NCBI GenBank assembly: GCA_964017125.1
Contig: OZ024915.1
Span: 76,525,319 to 76,589,318, forward strand
Reading direction: 5' to 3'
DNA length: 64,000 bases
Origin: Flabesymbios commensalis
Taxonomy: Eukaryota > Annelida > Polychaeta > Terebellida > Flabelligeridae
Made by a program: the position numbers and the translations under genes
In this document: positions 28,990-38,897 of the stretch, piece by piece
How the letters are laid out: each line of letters begins with the position of its first letter
Position numbering within the stretch: the first letter of the stretch is position 1
The notes under the pieces: generated by a model
Seen by the model: only the letters and a program-made list of their open reading frames with translations
Database searches by the model: none
What the model was told of the DNA's origin: nothing

Positions 28990-29301
28990 CAAAATGAAAT
29001 TAATCGGGCTTTAGGCCACCTTTGTGCACATATAGGCTAAACTGGGCCAGGAAAACCTCCTGAGGATGGTGAGATGATTGAGATGACACTGTCCTCCAGA
29101 CACAGGATTCGAAATTCGAGCCCTGGCGGTCTGAGGCCGAGCACGCTACCTCTCGGTCACGGAGGCTCCCCACAATACTGACTTTCACACGTGGATGGGA
29201 AGAAACAATTTTGTTTCTTTCGAACCGCCGAGACCGGGAACCGAACCCCGAACTCTGGCGTGAAAGGCAGCGGTGCTAACCACTACCCTAGGGCCCCCGA
29301 T
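28990..29301 (-). mobile_element. S1 SINE, full length with two tRNA-like modules
   Basis: Read on minus: head GGGGGCCCTAGGGTAGTGGT (A-box-like TAGTGGTTAGCACC), B-box GGGGTTCGGTTCCCGG; linker AAGAAACAAAATTGTTTCTT; second module GACCGAGAGGTAGCGTGCTC with B-box GGGCTCGAATTTCGAATCC; body CTCACCATCCTCAGGAGG, TTTAGCCTATATGTGCACA; A/T-rich tail of ATTTC-type units. Two pol III A/B-box-like sets in one element suggest a tRNA dimer. Propagation would rely on a LINE. Confidence 0.8.
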
Positions 29302-29402
29302 CTTGGCATCACCAAAGTAGGTAACGTGGATTCCGGCGCGATATTGCTTCATCTCGCGCTTTACAGGTCTCGCGGACAGTGACGGTGTAAACTGGTCTTT
29401 AC

Positions 29403-29492
29403 CCAACAAATACGACACTTTGACCCAATGTTGGTTCAATGCTGGGCCAGCGTCGCAGAATTGATTGCTGGGCCAGCGTCGCAGAATTGAGA
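29403..29492. mobile_element. P palindrome, left half with small duplication
   Basis: CCCAACAAATACGACACTTT, TGGTTCAATGCTGGGCCAGC, then GCTGGGCCAGCGTCGCAGAA repeated. Confidence 0.6.
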
Positions 29493-29524
29493 AGAGCTCA
29501 CAAGCTCCGACGTGACAGGAATTC

Positions 29525-30030
29525 GGCGTAACTGCTTTTTTGTGAATCGCAGTGATCGAATACTTTTCAAGTTCACAGATACTGCTTATTTTAGCGTTGC
29601 GTTTGCAAAGCCAAAAGGCAGTATCTGACCTGTAGAGTAAGCTGATACTGCCCTTTGGCTTTACGCTCTGCAAAGCCAAAAGGCAGTATATGACTTATAA
29701 AGTAAGTAGATACTGCTTCTTAGCTTCGAGCTCTAGAAAGCCAAAAGGTAGTATCTTAGAGCTTGTAAAGTAATGAGATACTCCCTTTCGGATTTGCATT
29801 CGCAAGGCCGAAATGCAGTATCTGACTTGTAAAATAAGCTGATACTACCTTTTGGCTTTACGTTCTGCAAAACCAAAAGCTAATACTTGCTTACTTGTAA
29901 AACATAAAAAACATAGTACTGCCTTTTGCCGTTACAGTCTGCAAAACAAAAAGGCAGTATCTAATTACTTGTAAATTAAGGACATACTGCCTTTTGGCTT
30001 TGCGCTCTGCAAAGCCAGAAGGCAGTAAGG
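29525..30030. repeat. Tandem array of R palindromes, about seven units
   Basis: Units of about 66-70 bp, each GCAAAGCCAAAAGGCAGTAT - spacer - AAGTAAGCTGATACTGCCTT - TTGGCTTTGC. Every unit is itself a foldback, so many alternative hairpins can form. Unit edges fall near 29610, 29668, 29736, 29800, 29868, 29940 and 30010. The subtype matches 28031 and 24256. Confidence 0.8.
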
Positions 30031-30379
30031 GCCAGCATTCAATCAACATTGTTTGAATTTTTCGTTTTTATTGGGTAGTAGGCATACAGATCAATAACGG
30101 AGCAGGCTTGGTTTTTCACACTGTATCTATCGGTCGTTGTCCTCTCTTGACAACGCCGCCATATCAATGGTTCCCACAAACGTCCTCAGGAGATCGGTGT
30201 CAACAAAAAAATGGGGGCAAGCAGCCTCCTGTAAAACGTCTATCTCCGGGAGGGATTCATTGAGCGCAACCAGGCGACGGAGAGCGATTCATTCAGCGCG
30301 ACCCGCCGGCTATTATCACACTCACTCCACCTATTATCGCCCACTCTGCGAACAGGACACCTTACGCCGCCTAGGGGCT

Positions 30380-30620
30380 GACCCCAGAAGCTCCGGTGTG
30401 TGTCTTAAGCACTGGGGGAGAGTGGGGGTCACCTAGCATCACAGGGGTAGCCTAACATCACAGGGACAAACAATAATATTGTTTTTATATAATTAAACGT
30501 CTTAAGCACTGGGGGAGAATGGGGTAACCTAACATCAGAGTGACAAACAATAATGATAGTGAGGGGAAGTGGGGTGACCTAAAATCATAGGAACAAACAA
30601 GAAAATTACTAATATTATTG
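30380..30620 (+). repeat. Tandem repeat, about 2-4 degenerate units
   Basis: GTCTTAAGCACTGGGGGAGA recurs about 105 bp apart; the sub-motif CCTAACATCA..GGGACAAACAATAAT recurs about every 50 bp. Confidence 0.65.
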
Positions 30621-30776
30621 TATAGCAATGTATAAAACAATATTGCAATAAACATGATAAAGCATTGTTTGTAGAGTTTACCTGTCGCATACGCGCATCA
30701 GATGTTTAAGTTAAATAATGTGTACAAAAAAAGTAAAATCTATCACAATGAAGGCATCCCGAGTTTGTAATTTGTA

Positions 30777-31019
30777 TTAACTCTTACAGTGCGGGGCCGA
30801 CTTTAGTCGTCAGAACCTGACGTCTGACGTCAGATTCTGACGACTAAATCTATCCCCGCACTGTAAGAGTAAAAATATTTCTAATGGCCATAGACCCATA
30901 GCATAGGTATTCAAAGGAATCGGAAATACCTAACTAAGACATTCATGACGATTTCAAATTGATTGAAACCCTTTGGTCTCAATGATTTATACAAAATTAA
31001 TACAGCGTTGTGAGGGTTG
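30777..31019 (+). mobile_element. T1 TTAA-type MITE, full length
   Basis: TTAACTCTTACAGTGCGGGG; hairpin CTTTAGTCGTCAGAACCTGA / TCAGATTCTGACGACTAAAT; body and ACAGCGTTGTGAGGGTTGA end. Confidence 0.8.
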
Positions 31020-31027
31020 AGGGTGGT

Positions 31028-31338
31028 TGTCACGTTGCCGTGTCGTCCTCTTCAAGGCCGTGGATTGATGTATTGGTTTTCCCCTAAAAATCCAACAAGA
31101 CAGTGACTGAGAGCGATCCCGACCCCAAGGTCCGAAAAATGTCCATAACTTTTTAATGACTGTGCGACCTCTGAGCTGAGCATGCGGGCATGGAACTGAA
31201 ATGTTACTGATTGTAAAAAAAATATGTTTGACCTGATTACTCCCCGATATTTTCCGATATGACAGTCCAAAGAAATGTCCCACGATTTTGTACGCGGTCA
31301 ATCTGTGGCTGAAACCTGTTTCAGCCACTGGGGCTAGT
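31028..31338 (-). mobile_element. B1 repeat copy, long
   Basis: GCCGTGTCGTCCTCTTCAAG, GTGACTGAGAGCGATCCCGA, CATAACTTTTTAATGACTGT, ATGCGGGCATGGAACTGAAA, GTCCAAAGAAATGTCCCACG, then a small end hairpin GGCTGAAACC/GGTTTCAGCC and CACTGGGGCTAG. Probably close to complete. Confidence 0.7.
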
Positions 31339-31371
31339 TGTCACAAAGGCGACTCATGAGAAGAGAGAGTG

Positions 31372-31735
31372 TTTTGACAATCTCCATATCTTTATTAGTG
31401 AATACATTTATGCAAACGTTGTTCATTTGACTGCACTGTGGAAAAATACGGCACGCGTCCAATAAATAAGGCGTGAGCCTTTAGGCGAGCACCTTATTTA
31501 GTGGATGGGTGCTGTAATTTGTACTGAGGGTGGCTTTAAACGCTGGGGCAGCCACTGAGAGTAGACAATCTCCATATCTTCATTAGTGAATGAGAAATGC
31601 AAGCGGCGTTCAAAGCCTAAAACCACCCTTAGTACAAATTACAGCACCCGCCCAAGAAATATGGTGTTCGCCTAAAGGCTCACATTTTATTTATTGTACT
31701 CAAATAAACGCCATTTGGGTATTTTATTAACCAAT
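31372..31735. mobile_element. F1 repeats in inverted pair
   Basis: GACAATCTCCATATCTT(T/C)ATTAGTGAATA occurs at 31377 and 31563. AATAAGGCGTGAGCCTTTAG and GGTGTTCGCCTAAAGGCTCA lie in opposite orientation. TGCTGTAATTTGTACTGAGG / TTAGTACAAATTACAGCACC form a long stem. Confidence 0.65.
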
Positions 31736-31844
31736 TAATATATAGACATTGTCGAAGTGGCTCTACACAATATTGAAAATGGACGAATAAACGGGGAAGA
31801 AACCTTTTGTTTCTTCGCTATGTCTACCTAAATGCCGAGGGCGT

Positions 31845-31906
31845 GTAAGCCCCACCCCCCCCCCCCCCTCCCAGAAAACACTGTCCCTGACGCTGGCCCA
31901 GCATAA
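31845..31906. mobile_element. C-tract and P fragment
   Basis: A C15-16 tract, then CCAGAAAACACTGTCCCTGA and CGCTGGCCCAGCAT: P tip joined to P core. Confidence 0.5.
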
Positions 31907-32156
31907 TCACCCTTTGAGCCCTCACGATGCATTAAATCATCATTTCACTTCCTGAAAACAGACCTAATTTCCCTACAACTAGCGGTTTTTGAATGAACAT
32001 TTCCATGAAACTGGTTTACCAATACATGGTAATTTTCTTTAATTTTTCGCTCACTTCAAATAATCTTCATCCACGACAAGTCGAGAATTGCGACAGCAAT
32101 TCGCGGCTTGTAGTGGATGAAGATGACAATGGGAAATTCAGGCTTGAAAGGGTTAA
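31907..32156 (+). mobile_element. T4 TTAA-type MITE, full length (250 bp)
   Basis: TCACCCTTTGAGCCCTCACG, ACCTAATTTCCCTACAACTA, hairpin GACAAGTCGAGAATTGC / GCAATTCGCGGCTTGT, end GGCTTGAAAGGGTTAA. Confidence 0.8.
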
Positions 32157-32204
32157 ACGTCAGAATCAAGGAATTTATCAGTCTGCGCTGTAGTTTTCAG
32201 TATG

Positions 32205-32487
32205 GTATTAATTTAACCAACCTTGGGTCAATGTCTCAATATCGCATCATGACGAATCGACGGGAAAGAAACATTTTGAATGGGGAGAGAAGTGATACGG
32301 GTCGTCAAACACCGAGCCTTCCGATGAACTCCCGTGTAAATTTACATTTGGCGGGGTCAGCTGATCACAGTCGACCCGGGCGTGATTGTGGCTGGAGAAG
32401 TCGGCCCAGCGGTAACAATGGCCCCAGTAAGAGCCGTGATCCCTGTAAAAGATCCCGAGATCACAGCACGGGACGAAATAACTAGCA
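32205..32487. other. G+C-richer single-copy-looking segment
   Basis: An open + frame (32117-32485, 122 codons) begins inside the T4 element, so it is not a credible gene. The segment 32330-32480 itself matches no repeat here. Confidence 0.35.
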
Positions 32488-32562
32488 CGAGATATTGATC
32501 CAATGCTGGCTAAATGTTGGCTGGTGGGCAAACATTGTGTCAATGTATTACGTTCGCTGTGA
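32488..32562. mobile_element. P palindrome copy, diverged
   Basis: CCAATGCTGGCTAAATGTTG, GGGCAAACATTGTGTCAATG; core lost. Confidence 0.5.
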
Positions 32563-33289
32563 AAACATTCCTTAACCGGAAGCCATGAAACCCACCGGAA
32601 ATACCCGACCGATCTGAGCAGCGCGGAAACTACAAGCGGTCCTGTTTACAAATGTTAACTTCCGGCCAGTGTTGGGACGCGGTGGATGGGTTGCGCCAAG
32701 CGAAGTGGGTGATAGACAATATAAAGTGACCTTGAATGAAGTGTGATCAGAAATCAATGGATTCAACTAACATTTAGAAACATTCACGTCTTAATAGCCG
32801 CTGTCACTAAGAGTCTTTAGTAGAAAATGAACATGGCTTATTTCAGTTTGCAAATTATGTATCTCTAAGAAACATATTAGAGGGTGGACATGGGTTAAAA
32901 AATGAATCGAACGAACGGCGAATCGCCTGTTCGTAAGATCCGAACATCGAGAATTGCAGTTTATAAATTGTGTAAAAAACGAGCCTAATAAATTATATAT
33001 ATTTTTGTCTATATTTATATCATTTTAATAACATTTTTGGGAAGAATCCATAATTTCCAGAACCCATGTGCACCCTTATATTATGTACTCAACATAACAA
33101 AACAGGCTTTCTACTGTTGTCTTAGATCAATTCTAACGGCTGTCATAACATTAAGTGTACACAAATTCTACAAACTAATCTTACCTGTCAATTTAACTCA
33201 ATCTTAAGGTTTGCTATACCAATTTACTTGATTATACGTATGGTATACATTCCATTATTACTCCATACAACAAACATCTTTAAAAATAC
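32563..33289. other. No feature recognised
   Basis: G+C-moderate at first, then A+T-rich; one of the longer stretches free of recognised repeats. Confidence 0.4.
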
Positions 33290-33571
33290 TTAAACACACC
33301 ACTACAATATTTGCTTTGTCGGACCACTACATTCTAAGCCGGGAATGGAAAGTTATTGTTGATCGAGTACAGACCAATTATCATGGCAGGCCTATGGTGC
33401 TATAATCAGTCAGGTGTGACCGATTTGTTGATTAGGAGGGATCCTTATTACGGTCGGATGTGTTTTAGGTTAGTTAAAACCCTCGGAGCTCTACATTCTT
33501 AGCTGTGGAAAATGCCCCGGCCTTTTCCACAGCTAAGAATGTAGAGCTCCTCGGGCTTTATCCTATACTGA
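33290..33571 (+). mobile_element. H1 repeat, full length
   Basis: TTAAACACACCACTACAATA, GGGAATGGAAAGTTATTGTT, AATCAGTCAGGTGTGACCGA, hairpin CATTCTTAGCTGTGGAAAAT / TTTTCCACAGCTAAGAATG, end CTCGGGCTTTATCCTATAC. Confidence 0.75.
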
Positions 33572-33594
33572 TTCCCATGGTTTTCCAGCAAACA

Positions 33595-33683
33595 CGTGAC
33601 ATTGGCCCAATATTGTCTCGATATAGGCTCACCGTCTGTGACGCTGGCGCAGCATTGATGCAGCACTAGGGGAAAGTCTCATT
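33595..33683. mobile_element. P palindrome copy
   Basis: CCAGCAAACACGTGACATTG, core CTCACCGTCTGTGACGCTGG, diverged right arm. Confidence 0.65.
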
Positions 33684-33697
33684 TTAACCAGTTCTGT

Positions 33698-33948
33698 TTA
33701 ACCCTTTAAACCCTCACGATGCATTAGATTATCATTTTACATAATTGTATACAGACTTAATTTCCCTACAACTAGGGATTTTATGATGAAAATTTACTTG
33801 GAACTGTTTTACCAATACATGGCAATTTTCTTAAATTTTGACCCACACTAAGTCATCTTCATCCACTACTAGTCGAGAATTGCGGCAGCAATTCGCGGCT
33901 TGTAGTGGATGAAGATGACAATGGTAAATTCAGGCTTGAAAAGGTTAA
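33698..33948 (+). mobile_element. T4 TTAA-type MITE, full length (251 bp)
   Basis: TTAACCCTTTAAACCCTCAC, TAATTTCCCTACAACTAGGG, hairpin CTACTAGTCGAGAATTGC / GCAATTCGCGGCTTGTAG, end AGGCTTGAAAAGGTTAA. Confidence 0.8.
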
Positions 33949-34050
33949 GAATAAACTAGGTGTCGAAAAGTGCAACAGCGTTGTTTCACTTTTTCCCTGC
34001 GTATGAGGGACGGCGTCGATGGCTCATTCGGTCAGGATGCACTCTTTCGA

Positions 34051-34378
34051 AATGAAATGAAATGAATGGTGTTTTAGGCAATCTTTGTGCACATGAAGGT
34101 TAAGGTGGGCCAGGAGAACCTACTTAGGATGGTGGGATAAATGAGATGACACTGCCCTCCAGACACAGGATTCGAAATTTGAGCACTGGCGTTCTGAGGT
34201 CGAGCACGCTACCTCTCGGTCACGGAGGCTCCCCACAATATTGAATATTTACGAGTCAGTGGGGAAGAACAATTTTGTTTCCTTGAAACTTGAAGGCAAG
34301 AGTGGGATTCGATCCCGCGATCTCCGACATTCCAAGCAGGTAGCTTTAACCACTTCACCAAGGACTCCGCAGTCGGTT
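34051..34378 (-). mobile_element. S1-body SINE carrying a different tRNA head
   Basis: The central module and body are S1. The 5' head on the minus strand is instead GGAGTCCTTGGTGAAGTGGT, AAAGCTACCTGCTTGGAATG, GCGGGATCGAATCCCAC: a well-formed B-box and T-arm (GTGGGATTCGATCCCGC on +). Some D/anticodon-arm pairing is possible, with GGA in the putative anticodon. The tail is ATTTC-like repeats at 34051. This shows the head can be exchanged. Confidence 0.7.
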
Positions 34379-34477
34379 CGAATCCTGGCCGGTCGGATGT
34401 TTGTCACGGAGGTTGTGCATTATATGATGTTACAAACTATTCAAATACATGTAGTTTACATTTATGTCTATGGTACA

Positions 34478-34548
34478 TAGCCCCAGGACTGAGTGTGGTG
34501 TACCATGAGATGGTACACCACACTCAGTCCTACTGGGCTACGTACGGT
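34478..34548. repeat. Long hairpin
   Basis: CAGGACTGAGTGTGGTGTAC(CAT) pairs perfectly with (ATG)GTACACCACACTCAGTCCT around GAG, with an outer TAGCCC/GGGCTA. Stem about 29-30 bp. Confidence 0.75.
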
Positions 34549-34660
34549 GCACTGTAAAGAACCATTGTAGTCATTCGATAAGAGTAGGGCAGAGTCCCGA
34601 CTTCGAGCCTCTTTCTGTCCCGATATAGCCATGATTGTACAGAAAGCGATGTAATGCAAT
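34549..34660 (+). repeat. Dispersed repeat with GAGTAGGGCAGAGTC word
   Basis: GTGCACTGTAAAGAA, AGAGTAGGGCAGAGTCCCGA, CTTTCTGTCCCGATATAGCC, ATGATTGTACA. Copies at 41930-42000 (minus) and 46376-46432 (plus). Confidence 0.55.
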
Positions 34661-34667
34661 ATTCACT

Positions 34668-34732
34668 CACACACCGTCTGTGACGCTGGCCCAACATTCA
34701 ATAAACATTTGTTGAACGCATCCTGTTTTGCT
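34668..34732. mobile_element. P palindrome, right half
   Basis: CACCGTCTGTGACGCTGGCC, ACATTTGTTGAACGCATCCT, TTTTGCTG. Confidence 0.6.
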
Positions 34733-34746
34733 GTAAATAAAACAAT

Positions 34747-35058
34747 AAGGGACGCATTCTTTAATATCTGGGAGGGGGGAGTAGAAAAAATATTTAAAAA
34801 GTATGTGGGCAGAATAAACAAGTTTTTTGTCGAAATTGATGAAAAATATATTGACCAGAAAAACCACCGAATGGTAACATACATAATAGGGAAGGCATAC
34901 GAAAAAAAAAAGATATTTCATTTCTTCGACGACACATAAAAAAAGAATTGTCGGACGTTCTTCGCCAAAAAAAAGATTGTTTTTTCGCGGAGGTAAAAAA
35001 AAAGTTTGCAAGAAACAAAAACTCTAGCCCCCGCCCAGGTATCTAATGATGTGTCCCT
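34747..35058. mobile_element. M1 DNA transposon remnant, second copy
   Basis: AGGGACGCATTCTTTAATAT left, TATCTAATGATGTGTCCCT right, with AAAAGAATTGTCGGACGTTC inside. Matches 6203-6562 in reverse orientation. Confidence 0.65.
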
Positions 35059-35404
35059 AACCTGAATTGTCATTTGCATCCGCCGTTTGTAATTTGAAAC
35101 ACAAACAGTCAGTTTTTGAGGTAAGCAGCTAACTGCATATCGGATCAAGTATGGTACTCTACTCCGACCAATCACATACGTGGCCTACATAGATCATGGT
35201 TTGTAAATTAACATTTCAGCGTTTCTTAATATTACTAAATGAAAAAGAACAAAAAGAACCCCCAGGACACTTTTGTGATAAGAGTGTAGAACGTCGACGT
35301 GGTACCCAGAATGCAGCCAGAAAGTGTCATCACGTGCGTGTTTTAATACCTGATATGACTGAATGCCCGCGAATACAAACACTACCGACGTGAACCAATC
35401 TATA
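35059..35404. other. No feature recognised
   Basis: An R half-motif GGTAAGCAGCTAACTGC lies near 35120. A 65-codon open + frame (35196-35393) shows no motif. Confidence 0.4.
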
Positions 35405-35615
35405 TTTAACCCTTGTACTTGTAGGGCATACGTTTTGAACTAAGTTTTTGACCTACTCAAATACTGTGTCGTAGATGTTATGTTATTCAAATATTTCATT
35501 TCTTTTACAAATATGAATATTTTTGTCATTTAAAGCTGAACATTGCGTTGACCAGCAATTCCAGCTTCAAATGACAAACAATATCATTTGTAAACTTAGG
35601 AGGACAAGGGTTGAC
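35405..35615 (+). mobile_element. T3-like TTAA-type MITE, diverged
   Basis: TTAACCCTTGTACTTGTAGG, hairpin TTGTCATTTAAAGCTGAACA / AATTCCAGCTTCAAATGACA, end GGAGGACAAGGGTTGA. Much older than the two young T3 copies. Confidence 0.6.
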
Positions 35616-35854
35616 TCTGTTCAATCTGAAATCTATAAATGACAACTCCGATCAAAACACTATTGATGCGCGTCTGATTTCATCCCGTGATCTCCTGCCC
35701 CCGTTATCAATGGGTCACAATGCTCTACTTAGACTGTAATTCTTATTCACGTTTAGTTTTTCTCTTAGACAAAGTGCTGAATCATCACGTATAGCTTAAT
35801 ATTATAATTAGCATATAATTTTTAAATTTTGATCTACAATAATGTAGGTCTATT

Positions 35855-35935
35855 GTAAATAAAATGAGTGTTTAAACATCAATATTTGCAAATGTTCGAT
35901 CTCAAATTAAACACATATGCGTAATTTTCACCCAC
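35855..35935 (+). mobile_element. T2b fragment
   Basis: GAGTGTTTAAACATCAATAT, GATCTCAAATTAAACACATA, TAATTTTCACCCAC; cut before the hairpin. Confidence 0.55.
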
Positions 35936-36165
35936 GTTCATCCCGTATTTCTTATTTTTGACATGGTTGTCCAAAATAAGAAATCACGAATTTCGTCTCT
36001 ATATCTAGCCCAACTGGTAAATGCGCAGCACAAAAATAAAAAAAAACTTTTGCAGTTCTAGTCTATGGACATGTTTACATCATATGATCATATTATTAAG
36101 CTAAAATAAAAATCATGATTTTAGCCTCGGTATTGGTCTTTAAAGTAGTTACTATAGGCAAACAG
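35936..36165. mobile_element. K1 partial copy
   Basis: CCCGTATTTCTTATTTTTGA, CCAAAATAAGAAATCACG, TAGTCTATGGACATGTTTAC, ATCATATGATCATATTATTA. Confidence 0.55.
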
Positions 36166-36850
36166 TAGTAACTATTCTTTTCAAAAGCAAGCAGATAGTG
36201 TGTTTTACCTTTGCATGGTAGACGAAGGCAAACACCGATATCTTTTCAGTTTCAAAGTAAGCAGTTACCGCTTTAGGCAAGCACATGTAACTGTTCACTT
36301 GAAAAGCAAGCAGTTACTGCTTTTTTCATTTTTGCCTGTGGTAGATCTATAGCCATCTATAGATAATAACAGATCAATAAGAGAGGGGCAATAGGTGTGA
36401 GGGGCAATAGGTGTGTTTTTTTGGACCTGAATTGATTTATTTCATTGTCATCACCGAGCCTTGCATAAGTACTGTACCCTACGCGACCATAAAGCAGTAA
36501 TTGTTTACTTTACAAGTAAGGATATCCCAGCAAACACGAGACATTCAACCAATGTTATTTTAATGTTGGCCCACCGTCTTCGACGTCGTACCAACTAAAA
36601 AACAACATTGGTTCAATGTCTCTTGTTTGCTGGGATACTACCAGATTGTCATATAAAGCCACATGACAGTAACTGCTTATTTTACGTAAGCAGTTACTGT
36701 TGTTTGTCTCACACTAAAGAGAAAGACAAACAGCAGTAACTGCTTACTTGTAAAGTAAGCAGTTACTGCTGTTTGTCTTGTCTTGTAGATGAAGGCAGTA
36801 ACTGTTCACCTTACAAGTAAGCAGTTACTGCTTTCTGGCTTTATATTAGT
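36166..36850. repeat. R palindrome cluster split by a P element
   Basis: Repeated AGCAGTAACTGCTTACTT / AAGTAAGCAGTTACTGC stems with GTTTGTC(TT) or GTCTTG tips, from 36170 and again from 36490 to 36840; at least six stems. A P palindrome lies inside at 36526-36634. Confidence 0.75.
36526..36634. mobile_element. P palindrome, intact copy inside R cluster
   Basis: CCCAGCAAACACGAGACATT / complement at right, core CCCACCGTCTTCGACGTCGT. Flanked by GATAT and ATACT, so the foldback may extend to ATCCCAG/CTGGGAT, as at 63517. Confidence 0.8.
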
Positions 36851-36998
36851 GTACAGACTGCCAGAATTGCCATCGACTTATGCCATTGTTGAGTCACGCC
36901 ATTCTCTCCGGAAGCCTCTTTTGGTTGAGTAGGGGAGCTCAAATGGCTGCCGTCTTTTTATTCACAGTTTGTGTCAAATCACCGTGAATATAACAAAA

Positions 36999-38225
36999 GC
37001 CTGGGTGGCGTTTCACTATGCGATCTTTAAGGCAAAAATGGTCTTTAAACGCCAAATCCTCCTTAATTAAAGATTTATCCTTAATTAAAGATTTGACTGT
37101 TTCACGAACGATGTTTAAGGAGTAATCTTTAAGTCACTCGTTTCACTAAAGATCTTTAAGGGGAAATCTTTAATTATAAAGATGAGTTATAGAGAGTGGT
37201 CAGGGGCACTCTTAAACAGTTAAAGACGATCTTTAACATATGTTTATTCATGAATTTGACTCTGTATTTTATCATTTGAGTAGAAAACGACAGCGCATCA
37301 ATGATCAAAGTTGTAGGCCTAATCAGATTTTATATTTTTTCTTGAATTAATTATTCATTTCACTCACAGTTTCGCTGATTACCTTCAACATTGATGTAGG
37401 CTACTCTAGGCGTACTGTTTATACCTTTTCAACTCTAGAACAATTTTGTTTTTTATATAGCGACCTAGAATACTTGATTCTAACCAAATCTAAACAAAGC
37501 GTTGGTTATGTGGCGGTAGCTGGTAAATATAGTCCTAGTAAAGGCCTACCTACCCAGAAATTGTACAAGTTCCGTGTGTGTACAATAATGTGTAGTCTAA
37601 GGCGCTCTTATGTCGCGGTAGCTGCTGGTAGGTGAAATATACTATAGACCCCATTTCATAGAGGCAGGCGACATGCTTGGTTGCCTTTCTCCCAGAGGCT
37701 ATAGAATATAGGCCTAGACACCCATTATTAGATTATAGGCGTGGCACGTTGTAAAGTTAGGCTAATATAACCTAGGCTTATAATTAAATATATAATTTCA
37801 CCAGATAGGCGTCGATATCTTTATGTTTACCAATATACCCTGTGCTCTTGTCCTGTCACCGTCTGACGCACGGTCTAACGAGATTGATAAATTTACTGTT
37901 ATTCAACTTGTTCTGAATATAATTAGGCCTAGAGTGACAACATTACGTTATCTATTATTATATTGAATTACGGTGAATGTTTACAAAACAATGATGTCAT
38001 GCAGCCGTCGGGAGATTGATCAAAAACAACGGATGTTGTGGTGTATCGTGCGATATGATGATCGTGCATAAATTATTTGGCACTTGGCAATAAAGATTAA
38101 GATATTAGGTAAAGATCGTGTTAGTGAAACGGTCAGACAGAAAGATCTTTAGAACACTGGATGATCTTTAGTCTAAGAATATTATTTCCTAAAGATCAGT
38201 GAATGTTAGTGAAATGCCCCCCAGG
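36999..38225 (-). mobile_element. D1 DNA transposon-like element, copy 3
   Basis: Ends GGGTGGCGTTTCACTATGCG and TAGTGAAATGCCCCCC. Subterminal AAAGATCTTTAA-type repeats are dense within 230 bp of the left end. Interior A+T-rich with TAGGCCTA words. A short open frame beginning at 37242 on + (MFIHEFDS, FYHL, RKRQRIND) is conserved in all three copies but runs only about 36-67 codons, possibly a relic of the transposase start. This copy is the most diverged. Confidence 0.7.
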
Positions 38226-38309
38226 GCCTCTGTCAGCGTAATATCAATGCGTGGTTAAGCTGTATAACCTATTAACACTGCTGTTAATAAATAAGCTACA
38301 AAACCTGTT

Positions 38310-38622
38310 ACAGCGGTAAAATGATCAGTTTATTATTGCATGTTAAATTAGACGGATTTCCCACTCTGTGCAGTGGTTTTAATATGAGACATGATTGTAT
38401 CGATATCAGTCTATATCGCAGTCACATGACAGTTGGTCGTGGGAGAAAATACAAACGCATTTCATTTTTACGTGCTATGTGTACGATGAATAAGGTGTTC
38501 AACTGAAGGCTGAGGCCTTTTTCATTGACCGAGTGCCATGCAGCACACGTTCAATGCATGAGGTGTTAGCCTAAAGACACAACCTTATTCATTGGACGAG
38601 TGCTGTGTTTGTACATCTCAGT
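38310..38622. mobile_element. F1 repeat copies
   Basis: CACTCTGTGCAGTGGTTTTA, TATGAGACAT, GGAGAAAATACAAACGC, GATGAATAAGGTGTTCAACT, then a second GAGGTGTTAGCCTAAAGACA with TTATTCATTGGACGAGTGCT. Confidence 0.65.
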
Positions 38623-38640
38623 CAAAGGAACAAAATTTGT

Positions 38641-38897
38641 ATATATTCAAGCCTGAATTTACCATTGTCATCTTCATCCATTCCAAGTCGAGAATTGCTG
38701 TCGCAATTCTCGACTTGCAGTGGATGACGACGACTTGAAGTGGGTGAAAAATTAAAGTAAATTGTCATATATTGTTAAAATAATTTCATCTGTTCATGGA
38801 AATTTTCATTCTAAAACCCCTAGTTGTAGGAAAATTAAGTCTGTTTTCAGGTATGCAAAATGATGCTTTGAAGCATCGTGAGGACTTAAAGGGTTAA
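38641..38897 (-). mobile_element. T4 TTAA-type MITE, full length
   Basis: TTCAAGCCTGAATTTACCAT, hairpin TCCAAGTCGAGAATTGC / GCAATTCTCGACTTGCA, TTTTCAGGTATGCAAAATGA, end GAGGACTTAAAGGGTTAA. The final TTAA is also the start of the next H1 copy. Confidence 0.8.

Noticed and set aside
29185-29679. 164-codon minus-strand ORF
   Set aside because: Crosses an S1 SINE, a P element and the R array; no single evolutionary unit.
29525-30030. CRISPR array
   Set aside because: Repeats are self-complementary with no unique spacers, in an animal-type genome.
32117-32485. 122-codon + ORF
   Set aside because: Begins inside a T4 MITE; arginine/serine-rich by composition without motif.
34376-34400. tRNA gene suggested by GGTTCGAATCCTGGCCGG
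   Set aside because: Only a B-box/T-arm-like word; no D-arm or acceptor stem at proper spacing.
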